From contig NZ_JAALJH010000040.1 of NCBI RefSeq assembly GCF_011064615.1, positions 16,698 to 80,697 of the forward strand: a stretch of DNA of 64,000 nucleotides, given 5' to 3'. The stretch is from Aquisphaera insulae (lineage in GTDB: Bacteria > Planctomycetota > Planctomycetia > Isosphaerales > Isosphaeraceae). Of this stretch, positions 1 through 9,372 are shown piece by piece; within the stretch, counting starts at the first letter, position 1; each line of letters opens with the position of its first letter. The notes under the pieces were generated by a model. The model was not told the DNA's origin. It made no database searches and saw nothing but the letters and a program-made list of their open reading frames with translations. The translations under genes were made by a program, and so were the position numbers.

Positions 1-406
1 GCTGAGGCGGCTGGTGGGATTCATGGTCGGCAAGGTGCTGGGCTCGCCGCTGGCGGTGATCCCCAAGCTGGTGATCGCCGAGGCGTCGAACTTCCCGGAG
101 CTCGCGAAGTTCTACCTGGACGAGGTGATCTCGCGAGGCCGTCGGTATGTGGTGGATGCCATCCGCGAGGGGATCGGGCGCGGGCAGTTTCGCGAGGTCG
201 ATCCCGAGCACGCGTTCTTCAGCCTGGTGGCGCCGATCCTGCTGACGGCGATCTGGAGCAAGTCGTTCGGGCCGGTGGACGACCATCCGCTGGACGGCCC
301 CGCGATGATCGGCGACCACCTCGAGCTCTTCTTCCGCGGCCTGGCTCCGGGGCCGGCAACCGCGGGATCGAGTCGTACTCGTGAGGCGAGAAGGAGCAAG
401 CGATGA
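1..406 (+). CDS. TetR-family transcriptional regulator, C-terminal part
   Basis: The reading frame is already open at the left edge, so only the last 130 or so residues are present and the DNA-binding helix-turn-helix lies outside the window. The remaining part has the helical ligand-binding C-terminal look of TetR regulators that control efflux operons: an IAEASNFPELAKFYLDEVI stretch followed by an amphipathic helix and a GRGQFREVDPEHAFF segment. Its stop codon overlaps the start of the HlyD gene by ATGA, so it is probably the first gene of this efflux operon and its local repressor. Family assignment rests on this C-terminal pattern only. Confidence 0.75.
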   Translation, partial: LRRLVGFMVGKVLGSPLAVIPKLVIAEASNFPELAKFYLDEVISRGRRYVVDAIREGIGRGQFREVDPEHAFFSLVAPILLTAIWSKSFGPVDDHPLDGPAMIGDHLELFFRGLAPGPATAGSSRTREARRSKR

Positions 407-1521
407 ATGGGACGCTCGTCGTCGCGAGGTCGGCCACGCCTTCGTCCGTATCCGCGCCATCCGCGTCGCGGCACGGGCCGCCGCGGATCGCGATCGCGAT
501 CGCCGTCGCGATCATGGCCGGGGGCGTGGGCTGGTATCTCGGGCTCCTCCCTGCGGGCCGGATCGGCGAGCGGCTTTCCTGGAAATCGGGGGCGGATCGT
601 TCGACGATCGTGATGCTGGGGAACGTGAATGTCCGCCAGGTGAACCTGGCGTTCAAGGTGGACGGGCGGATCCAAGCGCTCGCGGTGGATGAGGGAGATT
701 CCGTCAAGGCGGGCGGCGTGATCGCCTCGCTGGACCGGCGCTACTTCGACGACGAGATCCGCGCGGCGAAGGCTCGCCGCGACGCCCTCGCCGCGACGCT
801 GGCCCGGCTGGAGCACGGCTCGCGGCCGGAGGAGATCGCCCAGGCGCGGGCCATGGTGGCCCAGCGTGAGGCCGAGATGAAGCGGGCGCAGGTCGACTTC
901 GCCAGGACCGCGACCCTGCTCGAGCGGAGCTCGGCCTCGCGGCAGGAATACGACCGGGACGAGGCCGCCGCGCGTGTCGCGGTCGCTCAGCTCGACTCCG
1001 CCCGCGAGGCGCTCCGCCTGGCGGTGATCGGCCCGCGCGTCGAGGACATCCAGAACGCGCGGGCCCAGCTCGCGGAGGCCGACGCCGAGCTCGTCCGCCT
1101 CGACCGCAAGCTCGAGGACTCTCGCCTGGTCGCCCCGGGGGACGGCGTGATCCTGACCCGGGCTCGCGAGGTGGGCGCGATCGTGCAGCCGGGCGAGGTG
1201 GTCTTCACGCTCACCCTGACGACGCCGGTCTGGGTCCGGTCCTACGTCGACGAGCCCGATCTCGGCGACGTCCGGCCCGGCGCCGAGGTGGAGGTCCTGA
1301 CCGACTCCCGGCCGTCGTCTCCCTACCGCGGCCATGTCGGCTACATCTCGCCGACCGCGGAGTTCACGCCCAAGACGGTGGAGACGCCGGAGCTTCGGAC
1401 GCAGCTCGTCTACCGCGTCCGGATCGTCGTCGACAATCCCGACGGCGGCCTCCGCCAGGGGATGCCGGTGACCGTGCGTCTTCCGAGGCCGAGGGCCGAA
1501 TCCGGGGCGACTCCCCCATGA
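403..1521 (+). CDS. HlyD-family membrane fusion (periplasmic adaptor) protein
   Basis: This 372-residue protein has one N-terminal membrane segment (about residues 27-50), then a biotinyl-lipoyl-like half motif (FKVDGRIQALAVDEGDSVKAG), a long charged alpha-helical hairpin (about 95-225) and the second lipoyl half (LVAPGDGVILTRAREVGA) followed by a beta-barrel domain. That order is typical of HlyD/YbhG-type adaptors that link an inner-membrane ABC-2 exporter to an outer-membrane channel. It overlaps both neighbours by ATGA (403-406 and 1518-1521), which implies translational coupling. No TolC gene is adjacent; the TolC homologue in the window lies at 57300-58913. The substrate cannot be read from sequence. 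Confidence 0.9.
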   Translation: MNGTLVVARSATPSSVSAPSASRHGPPRIAIAIAVAIMAGGVGWYLGLLPAGRIGERLSWKSGADRSTIVMLGNVNVRQVNLAFKVDGRIQALAVDEGDSVKAGGVIASLDRRYFDDEIRAAKARRDALAATLARLEHGSRPEEIAQARAMVAQREAEMKRAQVDFARTATLLERSSASRQEYDRDEAAARVAVAQLDSAREALRLAVIGPRVEDIQNARAQLAEADAELVRLDRKLEDSRLVAPGDGVILTRAREVGAIVQPGEVVFTLTLTTPVWVRSYVDEPDLGDVRPGAEVEVLTDSRPSSPYRGHVGYISPTAEFTPKTVETPELRTQLVYRVRIVVDNPDGGLRQGMPVTVRLPRPRAESGATPP

Positions 1522-3260
1522 ACACCAGCGGCGAACCACTCGTCGTCGCCGACGGCCTGACCAAGACGTTCGACGCGACGTCGCCGCCGGCCGTGGACGC
1601 GCTCTGCTTCCGCATCGAGCCCGGCCGGGTGACGGGACTCGTCGGGCCCGACGGCGCGGGCAAGACGACGCTGCTGCGACTCGTGGCCGGGCTGCTGCTG
1701 CCCACGTCGGGATCGCTCCGTACTTGCGGGATCGACACGGGTGAGGATCTCGATGCGATCCGCCGGGTCGTCAGCTACATGCCGCAGCGGTTCGGGCTCT
1801 ACGAGGATCTGACCGTCGCGGAGAACCTCGCGTTCCACGCCGACCTGCGGGCCGTGGTCGGCGAGGAGCGACGACGGACCGCGGCCCGGTTGCTGGAGTT
1901 CACGGGGCTGGGGCCGTTCACCGATCGGCTGGCCGGACGGCTCTCGGGGGGCATGAAGCAGAAGCTCGGCCTGGCGTGTGCCCTCGTCCGCAAGCCGGAC
2001 CTCCTGCTGCTCGACGAGCCGAGCGTGGGCGTGGACCCGATCTCGCGCCGGGAGCTCTGGAAGCTCGTCTACGACCTGGTCGACCAGGGGATCGCCGTCG
2101 TCTGGAGCACGGCCTACCTGGACGAGGCGGAACGTTGCGGGTCGGTCCTCACGCTGGATCGAGGGCGGATCCTCTTCGACGGGCCGCCACGCGACCTGAC
2201 GGCCCGGGCGGAGGGCCGCAGCTACCTCGTCCGCGGGGCCGACCGCAAGCGCCGGGTGCTCGCCGCGGCCTCGCGGCTGCCCGCCGTGGTCGACGGCGTG
2301 ATCCAGGGCCGGAGCGTCCGGCTCGTGCTGGCCGAGGGGGCCGCGCCGCCGGGCCTCGACGAGATCGACGCCCGCGGGCCGGACCCGCAGATCGTCCCCA
2401 CCGCGGCCCGGTTCGAGGACGCGTTCGTGGACCTGCTCGGAGGCGGGCCGAAGGGGGGATCGCCGCTGGCGGGCGAGCTGCGGCCGGCCGACGCGGGCGA
2501 GGGCCCGATGGTCGAGGCCCGCGACCTGACCAAGCGATTCGGCGCGTTCACGGCCGCCGATCGCGTCAGCTTCCAGATCGGCCGGGGCGAGATCTTCGGG
2601 CTCCTCGGCCCCAACGGCGCCGGCAAGTCGACCACCTTCAAGATGCTCTGCGGGCTGCTGAAGCCGACAGAGGGCTCGGCACGCGTCGCCGGCGCGGATC
2701 TCTCGCGGACCGGCGGGGCGGCCCGCGCGCGGCTCGGCTACATGGCCCAGAAGTTCTCGCTCTACGGCGACCTCAGCACCCGCCAGAACCTCGACTTCTT
2801 CTCCGGGGTCTACGGGCTCGCCGGCGCCCGGAGGCGGGCGACCATCGGCCGCATGGTGGATGCCTTCGAGCTGCAGCCTTACATGGACCTGAGCGCCGGC
2901 GGCCTGCCGCTGGGCTTCAAGCAGCGGCTGGCCCTCGCCTGCGCCATCCTCCACGACCCGCCGGTCCTCTTCCTGGACGAGCCGACCAGCGGCGTCGACC
3001 CGCTCACCCGCCGGGAGTTCTGGTCGCACATCAACGCCATGGTCGAGCGGGGGGCCACCGTCCTGGTCACGACCCACTTCCTGGACGAGGCCGAGTACTG
3101 CGACCGCGTCGCCCTCGTCTATCGCGGGCGGGTGATCGCGGCCGGCTCGCCCGACGACCTGAAGGAGTCGGTGCGGACCGCGGAGAACCCCGAGCCGACG
3201 TTCGAGGACGCCTTCGTGGACCTGGTGACGGCGTTCGACGCCGATCGGGGGGTCGCATGA
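1518..3260 (+). CDS. ABC transporter ATP-binding protein with two fused nucleotide-binding domains
   Basis: This 580-residue protein carries two ABC ATPase domains in tandem. Domain 1 has Walker A GPDGAGKT (43-50), signature LSGGM (142-146) and Walker B LLLLDEP (162-168). Domain 2 has Walker A GPNGAGKS (364-371) and Walker B LFLDEP (484-489), with an altered signature AGGLPLGFKQ. The switch histidine is Tyr in domain 1 (STAYLDEAE) but His in domain 2 (TTHFLDEAE), so the two sites are probably unequal, as in the YbhF/YhiH type. It overlaps the adaptor upstream and the first permease downstream by ATGA, which fits a single drug or lipid exporter unit. Confidence 0.93.
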   Translation: MNTSGEPLVVADGLTKTFDATSPPAVDALCFRIEPGRVTGLVGPDGAGKTTLLRLVAGLLLPTSGSLRTCGIDTGEDLDAIRRVVSYMPQRFGLYEDLTVAENLAFHADLRAVVGEERRRTAARLLEFTGLGPFTDRLAGRLSGGMKQKLGLACALVRKPDLLLLDEPSVGVDPISRRELWKLVYDLVDQGIAVVWSTAYLDEAERCGSVLTLDRGRILFDGPPRDLTARAEGRSYLVRGADRKRRVLAAASRLPAVVDGVIQGRSVRLVLAEGAAPPGLDEIDARGPDPQIVPTAARFEDAFVDLLGGGPKGGSPLAGELRPADAGEGPMVEARDLTKRFGAFTAADRVSFQIGRGEIFGLLGPNGAGKSTTFKMLCGLLKPTEGSARVAGADLSRTGGAARARLGYMAQKFSLYGDLSTRQNLDFFSGVYGLAGARRRATIGRMVDAFELQPYMDLSAGGLPLGFKQRLALACAILHDPPVLFLDEPTSGVDPLTRREFWSHINAMVERGATVLVTTHFLDEAEYCDRVALVYRGRVIAAGSPDDLKESVRTAENPEPTFEDAFVDLVTAFDADRGVA

Positions 3261-4411
3261 CCGCCATCGGCGGGGCCGGCGCCAGCTTCCTGAGGGTCCG
3301 GGCGCTCGTCCGCAAGGAGTGCCTCCAGATCCTCCGCGATCCCAGCGCCTTCCTGATCGCGGGCGTGCTGCCGCTGCTCTTGTTGTTCATCTTCGGCACG
3401 GGGGTCTCGCTCGACCTCCGGAACGTCCGCCTGGCGGTCGTGGTGGAGCAGATGAGCCCGGAGACCTCCAGCCTGCTGGACGCCTACCGCAATTCGCCCT
3501 ACTTCCGCGTCCGCGTCGCTCGGCACCGCGCCGAGGTCGATGCGGACCTCGTGGCCGGTCGGCTCGCGGGGATCGTCGTCCTCCGCGAGGACTTCTCCGA
3601 GCGGCTCGGGCGCGGCGACCAGGCGCCGATCCAGGTGATCGTCGACGGCAGCGATCCGAACACCGCGGCGCTCGTGCAGGGATATGTCCAGGGGGTCTGG
3701 CAGGGGTGGATCGCGCAGGAGGCGACGTCGCGGGCCGGCCTGGTGGACCGGCCCTCCGCCCGGCCCCTGGTCTCCGCCGAGCCGCGATACTGGTTCAACG
3801 CCAACCTGGACAGCCGGTCCTCGCTCCTGCCGGGGGGGATCGCCATCAACCTTACGCTCATCGGCACGCTCCTCACCGCGCTGGTCGTCGCCCGCGAATG
3901 GGAGCGCGGGACGATGGAGTCCCTGCTCGCCACGCCGGCGACGCGCGGAGAGATGCTCATCGGAAAGATCGTCCCCTACCTGGGGCTCGGCCTGGTCGCG
4001 ATGGCGGTCTCCGCGGGCGCGGCGGTCTGGATCTTCGGCGTCCCGTTCCGGGGCTCGATCCTGGCCCTGGTCGCGACCTCGCTGGCGTACCTGGCGACCA
4101 TGCTGACGCTCGGCCTGCTGATCTCCACCAGGACCAGGAACCAGTTCGTGGCCTGCCAGGCCGCCCTGATCGTGGGCTTCCTGCCGGCGTTCGAGCTCTC
4201 CGGCTTCGTCTTCGAGATCGACGCCATGCCCGCGCCGATCCGGGCCCTCACGCGGATCCTGCCGCCCCGCTACTTCGTCTCGGCCCTGCAGACGATCTTC
4301 CTGGCGGGGGACGTGCGGTCGATCCTCGTCGCCGACGGGCTGGTGCTGCTGGCGTTCGCGGCCGTCTTCCTGGCGCTGCTGGTCCGGGCGACCCCGACCC
4401 GACTGGAGTGA
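3257..4411 (+). CDS. ABC-2 type transporter permease (first of two)
   Basis: This 384-residue inner-membrane permease starts at the ATG that overlaps the ATPase stop codon (ATGA); the frame stays open far upstream but that part is only a shadow of the ATPase gene. It has one N-terminal membrane helix (about 30-50), a large extracytoplasmic domain (about 50-190), then five or six C-terminal helices containing the ABC-2 feature ALVVAREWERGTMESLLATP. This matches the YbhS/YhhJ type. It should form a heterodimer with the product of the next gene, energised by the double ATPase. Confidence 0.92.
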   Translation: MTAIGGAGASFLRVRALVRKECLQILRDPSAFLIAGVLPLLLLFIFGTGVSLDLRNVRLAVVVEQMSPETSSLLDAYRNSPYFRVRVARHRAEVDADLVAGRLAGIVVLREDFSERLGRGDQAPIQVIVDGSDPNTAALVQGYVQGVWQGWIAQEATSRAGLVDRPSARPLVSAEPRYWFNANLDSRSSLLPGGIAINLTLIGTLLTALVVAREWERGTMESLLATPATRGEMLIGKIVPYLGLGLVAMAVSAGAAVWIFGVPFRGSILALVATSLAYLATMLTLGLLISTRTRNQFVACQAALIVGFLPAFELSGFVFEIDAMPAPIRALTRILPPRYFVSALQTIFLAGDVRSILVADGLVLLAFAAVFLALLVRATPTRLE

Positions 4412-4417
4412 CCCGCC

Positions 4418-5527
4418 ATGCTCGGCCGGATCCGCTGCCTGATCATCAAGGAGTTCCTGGCCCTCTGGCGGGACGGGAAGAGCCGGATCATCCTGATCGT
4501 CCCGCCCCTGATCCAGATGCTGATCTTCACGTTCGCCGCCACCCAGGAGGTCAAGGACGTGCCGGTCGCCGTCTTCGACCAGGACCTCGGCACCTCCGGC
4601 CGCGACCTGCTTGCCCTCGTCGAGGGCTCGCCGTACTTCGCCAGGGTGATCCGGGTCCGATCCGACGCCGAGGCCGCACGGGTCCTCGACGCCCAGGAGG
4701 TCGCGATGGTCGTCCGCGTCGGCCAGGACTTCTCGCGCGAGCTGGCGGCGGGCCGCCCCGCGAAGGTCCAGCTCCTGCTCGACGGCCGCCGGTCGAACGC
4801 CTCCCGCGTCCTCTCCGGCTACGCCACGGAGATCGTCGGCCGCTACGAGGCCGGGCTCGCCGCGGCGCGACGCGGCCCGCCGCCGGCCACCGCGGTGGTG
4901 GCGCGGGCCTGGTTCAACCCCAACCTGGACGCCAAGTGGAGCACGGTCCCGGCCCTGGTGGCGATCCTGAGCACGCTCATGGGGCTGATGATCACGGGCA
5001 TGTCCGTGGCCCGCGAGCGCGAGCTCGGCACCTTCGACCAGGTGCTCGTCTCGCCGCTCTCGCCGACCGAGATCCTGGTCGGCAAGAGCGTCCCCGCGTT
5101 GATCATCGGCCTGGGCGAGGGGACCGGCATGATCCTCGTCGGCGTCCTCGTCTTCGGCGTGCCGTTCCGGGGCTCGATCGCCCTCCTCTATCTGAGCATC
5201 GTCGTCTACTTGTGCGCCCTGATCGGGGTCGGCCTGCTCGTCTCGAGCATCGCGCGGACGCAGCAGCAGGCGATCCTCTACGCCTTCATGTTCATGGTCC
5301 CGGCGATGCTCCTGTCCGGCTTCGCGACGCCCGTCGAGAACATGCCCGACTGGCTCCAGGCGATCACCCTGGCCAACCCGGTGCGCCACTTCATGGCCAT
5401 CCTCAAGGGCCTCTTCCTCAAGGACCTGCCGGCCGCCGAGGTGGCGCGGCGGCTGATCCCCCTCGCGATCATCGCGGCCTGCACGCTGACCTCCGCGAGC
5501 TGGCTCTTCCGCAGGAGGCTCGAATGA
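4418..5527 (+). CDS. ABC-2 type transporter permease (second of two)
   Basis: This 369-residue protein starts six bases after the first permease stop. It shares the same architecture: an N-terminal helix (about 20-40), an extracytoplasmic domain with the FNPNLDAKW segment, and a C-terminal helical bundle with the GMSVARERELGTFDQVLVSP motif. It resembles YbhR-type permeases. The pair of non-identical permeases plus a two-domain ATPase and an HlyD adaptor is the classic layout of a tripartite ABC exporter. It is the last gene of the operon, followed by about 300 bases without a gene. Confidence 0.92.
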   Translation: MLGRIRCLIIKEFLALWRDGKSRIILIVPPLIQMLIFTFAATQEVKDVPVAVFDQDLGTSGRDLLALVEGSPYFARVIRVRSDAEAARVLDAQEVAMVVRVGQDFSRELAAGRPAKVQLLLDGRRSNASRVLSGYATEIVGRYEAGLAAARRGPPPATAVVARAWFNPNLDAKWSTVPALVAILSTLMGLMITGMSVARERELGTFDQVLVSPLSPTEILVGKSVPALIIGLGEGTGMILVGVLVFGVPFRGSIALLYLSIVVYLCALIGVGLLVSSIARTQQQAILYAFMFMVPAMLLSGFATPVENMPDWLQAITLANPVRHFMAILKGLFLKDLPAAEVARRLIPLAIIAACTLTSASWLFRRRLE

Positions 5528-5607
5528 CCGCCGGGCCTCGGTCCCCGGCCCCGACGGCCCATCCGGCTGGCCTGCGATCGCGGGTCCTCGCGGGGGCTCG
5601 AACCGCA

Positions 5608-5636
5608 TTGATCGGGTTGACTTTGCGGATTATAAT
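5608..5636 (+). promoter_or_regulatory. Candidate sigma-70 promoter for the MMPL gene
   Basis: TTGATC (5608-5613), a 17-base spacer and a perfect TATAAT (5631-5636) stand out in DNA that is otherwise very GC-rich. It lies in the 308-base gene-free stretch 5528-5835 between the ABC exporter and the MMPL gene, about 195 bases before that start codon. I see nothing else in this stretch. Confidence 0.5.
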
Positions 5637-5835
5637 CGGCGCGTCGCCCAGACATTTGTCGGCGATGTTCATCACGCACCGCTAGCCATGACGATGGATG
5701 CCGCGCGGCTTCGCCGATGCCGGCGAGAGGCTTGTCGACTCGACCCATTCCGTTCTCCTCGCGGCCGGCCGGGCGGTTGAGCGCCCCGGCGGGACGGATC
5801 GACGCAGAGGGGTGCCCCTTGAGGAGTCGGGATTC

Positions 5836-8754
5836 ATGCCGCTGGACTCTGTGCGATCGTTCCTGACCCGCCGGCCGGGCTGGGTCGTGGCCGCATGGCT
5901 CGGGCTGGCGGCGGTCGTCGGCCTGGGGTCGCCGAGCCTGACGAGGCTCGCGGCCGAGGGCCAATCCAAGCTCCTGGGCGGCGACGCGGAGAGCCGTCGC
6001 GCGGCCGAGCTGGTGCGGGCCTCCTGGCACGACCAGGCCTATGAATCGACGGCCGTCCTGGCGGTCCATCGCCCATCGGGCCTGACCGACGCGGATCGCG
6101 AGTTCGCCACCAGGGCGGAGGGACGGTTCAAGCGGGAGGACCGCCCGGCCGAGATCCTCCGCGTCCTCGGGCCCAGCTCCGGGGCGGCGATCGCGGCCCG
6201 GCTGATCAGCGGCGACCGGACGCTGAGCCTGATCGTCGTCCCGCTCGATACCTCGTACGTGGCGCCGGCGACGCATCGCGCCGTGGCGTGGCTCCAGCGG
6301 CAGACCGAGACGCTCCGCCGCGAGGCCGGCGGGGGCCTCGCGGGGCTGGAGCTGCGCTGGACCGGCGACGCGGTCCTCGGCGGCGACTACATGAGGCAGG
6401 TCCAGACCTCGCTGGACCGGGCGGCGGCGGCCACGGTGGTCCTGCTCCTCGCCGTGCTCCTGGTCGTCTATCGCTCGATCTGGCTGGCGATGGTGCCGCT
6501 GGCGACCATCGGCGCCAGCCTGATCATCGCCCGCGGCCTGCTGGCGTGGCTCTGCCTCGGCGGCTGGGAGGTCTCTCCGCTGGTCGAGCTCTTCCTGGTG
6601 GCGATCCTCTTCGGCACCGGGACGGACTTCTGCCTGTTCCTCTCGTGGCGGTTCGCGGAGCACTTCAACGAGCGGAACCCGCCGGGCGTCATGCGGCTGA
6701 TCCTCGCCCGGTCGTTCGTGCCGCTGGTCACCAGCGCGGGGACCATCATCGTCGGCCTCCTGCTGATGGGGACGACCCGCTTCAAGCTCTTCTCGACGAC
6801 GGGCCCGAGCGTCGCCATGGGGCTGGCCATCTCGCTGGCCGCCACGCTCACGCTCACGCCCGCCCTGCTCCTCCTGCTGTCCCGGTATCGGCCGCGGTCG
6901 CTCTCGAGCTTCGCCGCCCCCGCCGGCGACCTCTGGGATCGCGTCGGCCGGCTCGCCATGTCGCGCCCGCTCCGGAGCTGGGGGTTGACGATGCTGGTGA
7001 TGATCCCGCTGGCCGTCCTCGGCGTGCAGACCCGGTTCGTGATGGACCTCCTCTCCGAGATGCCCCGGGCGACCCCCTCCGCCCAGACGCTCCGCCTGGT
7101 CGCGGACAAGTTCGACCCCGGCATGATGGCCCCCCTGACCGTCGTGCTGGAGTCGGACACGGACTTCAGGCGCTCCGAGGGGCTCGCCCTGATCGATGAC
7201 GTTAGCCGGCTGCTCTCGCACCAGCGGAGGCTCACCGAGGTCCGCTCCGCGACCCAGCCGCTGGGCTCGCCGGAGCCGCTCGCCCGGGCCCGGCTGTCGT
7301 CCCGGCTGGGCGAGGTCAACGAGGGCTTCCGGCAGCTCGCCGACGGGGCGACGACCCTCAGCCGGGGGCTGACGGAAGGAGCCGCCAAGCTGCGGGCCGC
7401 CCTCTGGCTGGGCCGTCGAATGGGCCTGAACCTCGGCGGCCCCGCGGGAGCCGTCGGCGGGGGTGGCAGCGCGGCCGACTCGGCCCATTCCCCGCCGCAG
7501 CAGGCGGCCCGGGCGGTCGCTTCCGGCCTGGGCAAGGCGGCCGCCACCATGGGCATGACCCCCGGCGGTACGCCCCCGTGGGACCTCACGAACTACGCCA
7601 GGGCCTTCGACCTCCTCGCCGGTTCCCGGCCCGCGCAGGGCCCCGTCGCCGGCCCCGGCTCCGGGACCGAAACCACGCCCGCCGGCCGACCCGATGAGTC
7701 CGTCAAGCGGGCCGCCGCGGCCCCCTCCGATCGCGGCACGAAGACCGCCTCCTCGCCCGCACAGGCCCCTGCATCCGCCCCCGCCCAGGGCGGCGCGGCC
7801 GAGGTCCTGCTCTCGGAGATCACTCGGGCGGCCGACGGCGCCGATCAGATCGCGAAGGGGGCGAAGCGGGCACATCGCGAGGTGTCCGCGATCCTCGAGG
7901 ATCCGGTCGGCCGCCACGCCCTCGACCGGCTCCTCATCACGCCCCAGAACATCGACGAGAACCCCGAGCTGCGTGCGAGCTTCAACCACTACATCACGGA
8001 GGACGGGCATCGGGCCCGGATCGACGTGACCCAGGGCGATCGGGTCTTCTCCGACAGCGCGATGAACCAGGTGGAGACCATCCGCCGCCGGCTCCGGGAG
8101 TACCTGGGCGAGTACCAGGGGATCGACGTGAAGGCCGCCATCGCGGGCGCGAACGCGGAGTCCGCCGACGTCCGGGTGCTCACCCACGACGACCAGGTGA
8201 AGAGCTGGTTCGTCGTGCCGATCGGGGTCTTCCTCGTCCTGCTGGTCGCCCTCCGCGACCCATGGGCCTGCCTCAACCTGGTCGCCACGATGGTGCTCAC
8301 CTATCTCTTCGCCCTGGGGGCGACGCACCTCCTGTTCGTGACCATCCTGGGCGCGGAGGGGCTGGACTGGAAGGTGCCGTACTTCCTCTTCGTGCTCCTG
8401 GTCGCGGTGGGGGTGGACTACAACGTCTTCCTCATGGCCCGCCTCCACGAGGAGACCGCACGGCACGGCTTCCGCGGCGGGATCGTGCGGGCGATCGGCC
8501 AGACCGGCGGCCTGATCAGCTCCGCCGCCGCGATCACCGCGTGCAGCTTCGCCTCGTTCCTGTTCAGCCCGCTGGCGTCGCTCCGCCAGTTGGGCTTCGC
8601 CCTCGTGGTCGGGATCACCGTGGACGCGATCCTCGTCCGGCCCCTGCTGGTCCCGTGCGGGCACTGGCTGCTGAGACGCTCCCGCGAGGTCCTCGGCCCC
8701 GGCCAGCCCGCCCTGGCCCGCAACAGCCGCATGCTCTCCCGCATACCGGACTAA
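5836..8754 (+). CDS. MMPL/RND-family transporter
   Basis: This is a 972-residue inner-membrane protein. I chose the ATG at 5836 because a GAGGAG ribosome site lies ten bases upstream; the frame is open further upstream. It has the duplicated RND layout: helix 1 near the N terminus, a soluble domain, five or six helices (GTGTDFCLFLSWRFAEH is the usual MMPL motif), then a second soluble domain and a second helix bundle with VGVDYNVFLMARLHEE. Between the halves is a long Ala/Pro/Gly-rich segment (about residues 535-665) that looks disordered. Substrates in this family are lipids, hopanoids or drugs, and none can be inferred here. Confidence 0.9.
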   Translation: MPLDSVRSFLTRRPGWVVAAWLGLAAVVGLGSPSLTRLAAEGQSKLLGGDAESRRAAELVRASWHDQAYESTAVLAVHRPSGLTDADREFATRAEGRFKREDRPAEILRVLGPSSGAAIAARLISGDRTLSLIVVPLDTSYVAPATHRAVAWLQRQTETLRREAGGGLAGLELRWTGDAVLGGDYMRQVQTSLDRAAAATVVLLLAVLLVVYRSIWLAMVPLATIGASLIIARGLLAWLCLGGWEVSPLVELFLVAILFGTGTDFCLFLSWRFAEHFNERNPPGVMRLILARSFVPLVTSAGTIIVGLLLMGTTRFKLFSTTGPSVAMGLAISLAATLTLTPALLLLLSRYRPRSLSSFAAPAGDLWDRVGRLAMSRPLRSWGLTMLVMIPLAVLGVQTRFVMDLLSEMPRATPSAQTLRLVADKFDPGMMAPLTVVLESDTDFRRSEGLALIDDVSRLLSHQRRLTEVRSATQPLGSPEPLARARLSSRLGEVNEGFRQLADGATTLSRGLTEGAAKLRAALWLGRRMGLNLGGPAGAVGGGGSAADSAHSPPQQAARAVASGLGKAAATMGMTPGGTPPWDLTNYARAFDLLAGSRPAQGPVAGPGSGTETTPAGRPDESVKRAAAAPSDRGTKTASSPAQAPASAPAQGGAAEVLLSEITRAADGADQIAKGAKRAHREVSAILEDPVGRHALDRLLITPQNIDENPELRASFNHYITEDGHRARIDVTQGDRVFSDSAMNQVETIRRRLREYLGEYQGIDVKAAIAGANAESADVRVLTHDDQVKSWFVVPIGVFLVLLVALRDPWACLNLVATMVLTYLFALGATHLLFVTILGAEGLDWKVPYFLFVLLVAVGVDYNVFLMARLHEETARHGFRGGIVRAIGQTGGLISSAAAITACSFASFLFSPLASLRQLGFALVVGITVDAILVRPLLVPCGHWLLRRSREVLGPGQPALARNSRMLSRIPD

Positions 8755-8759
8755 TACGG

Positions 8760-8793
8760 AACTAACCACAGAGGCACAGAGGCACAGAGAAGA
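8760..8793 (+). repeat. Left inverted repeat of the GxxExxY cassette
   Basis: This 34-base copy begins six bases after the MMPL stop codon and contains ACCACAGAGGCACAGAGG. It pairs with 9373-9406 on the other strand with a single mismatch (CACAGAG here, CACGGAG there). Confidence 0.9.
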
Positions 8794-8894
8794 GGGTGGC
8801 AGGGGGAGAGAGGGAGGGAAGGAAGAGGGAGGGAGGGAGGAAAGAGAGAGGGGATGCGAGAGAGAGGAGAGAAATGCCGGTATGAGGATGTCTT

Positions 8895-9269
8895 TCAAAG
8901 GATTATGCGCTTTAATCCATCTTTCAATACGGGGACATTGAAGTTAATGAGCAATCCTATGTGAGTATGGCTGAGCTTTAGGTAGGTCAGGAGTTGGGCT
9001 TCGTGGACCGGCAGGACATGTTCGACGGCTTTCAGCTCCACGATTAGCCGGCCGGGTATGTAGATGTCGAGGACCAGGTTGTCCTTCAGTTCCTGGCCCT
9101 TGTAGACGAGGGGGAGGCGATACTGCGAGACGAAATCGATCCCGGCGTTCCGCAATTCAATCTCGAGGCAAGCCTGATAGATCGATTCCAGCAATCCCGG
9201 CCCCATCTCCCGATGCACCTGAATCGCCGCCCCGATCACGAGCCGCGTCAGCTCATTATCCTCGATCAT
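8895..9269 (-). CDS. GxxExxY family protein
   Basis: This is a complete 124-residue protein of the GxxExxY family, named for the motif seen here as GPGLLESIYQACLEIEL (about residues 23-39). It also has the conserved IVELKAVE core (about 74-81), which resembles part of a PD-(D/E)xK nuclease fold (compare D68, E77 and K79 region), and ends with a NFNVPVLKDGLKRI tail typical of the family. The biochemical role of the family is not established. It is flanked by inverted repeats and low-complexity tracts, so it may be carried as a cassette. The lower GC content than its neighbours supports recent transfer. Confidence 0.9.
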   Translation of the reverse strand: MIEDNELTRLVIGAAIQVHREMGPGLLESIYQACLEIELRNAGIDFVSQYRLPLVYKGQELKDNLVLDIYIPGRLIVELKAVEHVLPVHEAQLLTYLKLSHTHIGLLINFNVPVLKDGLKRIIL

Positions 9270-9372
9270 CCTCCCCTCTCCCGTCTTGATCTCTCTCCTA
9301 CTTCTCCTTCTCTCTTCTACTCCCTTCTCTCTCCTGCTCTCCCTTTCTCTCTCCTGTCTCCCCCCGTCCCTA

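Noticed and set aside
1976..3256. Upstream extension of the first permease frame
   Set aside because: It overlaps the ATPase gene in another frame; the ATGA overlap at 3257 is the natural start.
5278..8898. A 1206-codon open frame on the minus strand
   Set aside because: It is antisense to the second permease and the MMPL gene, with shadow-type composition and no domain.
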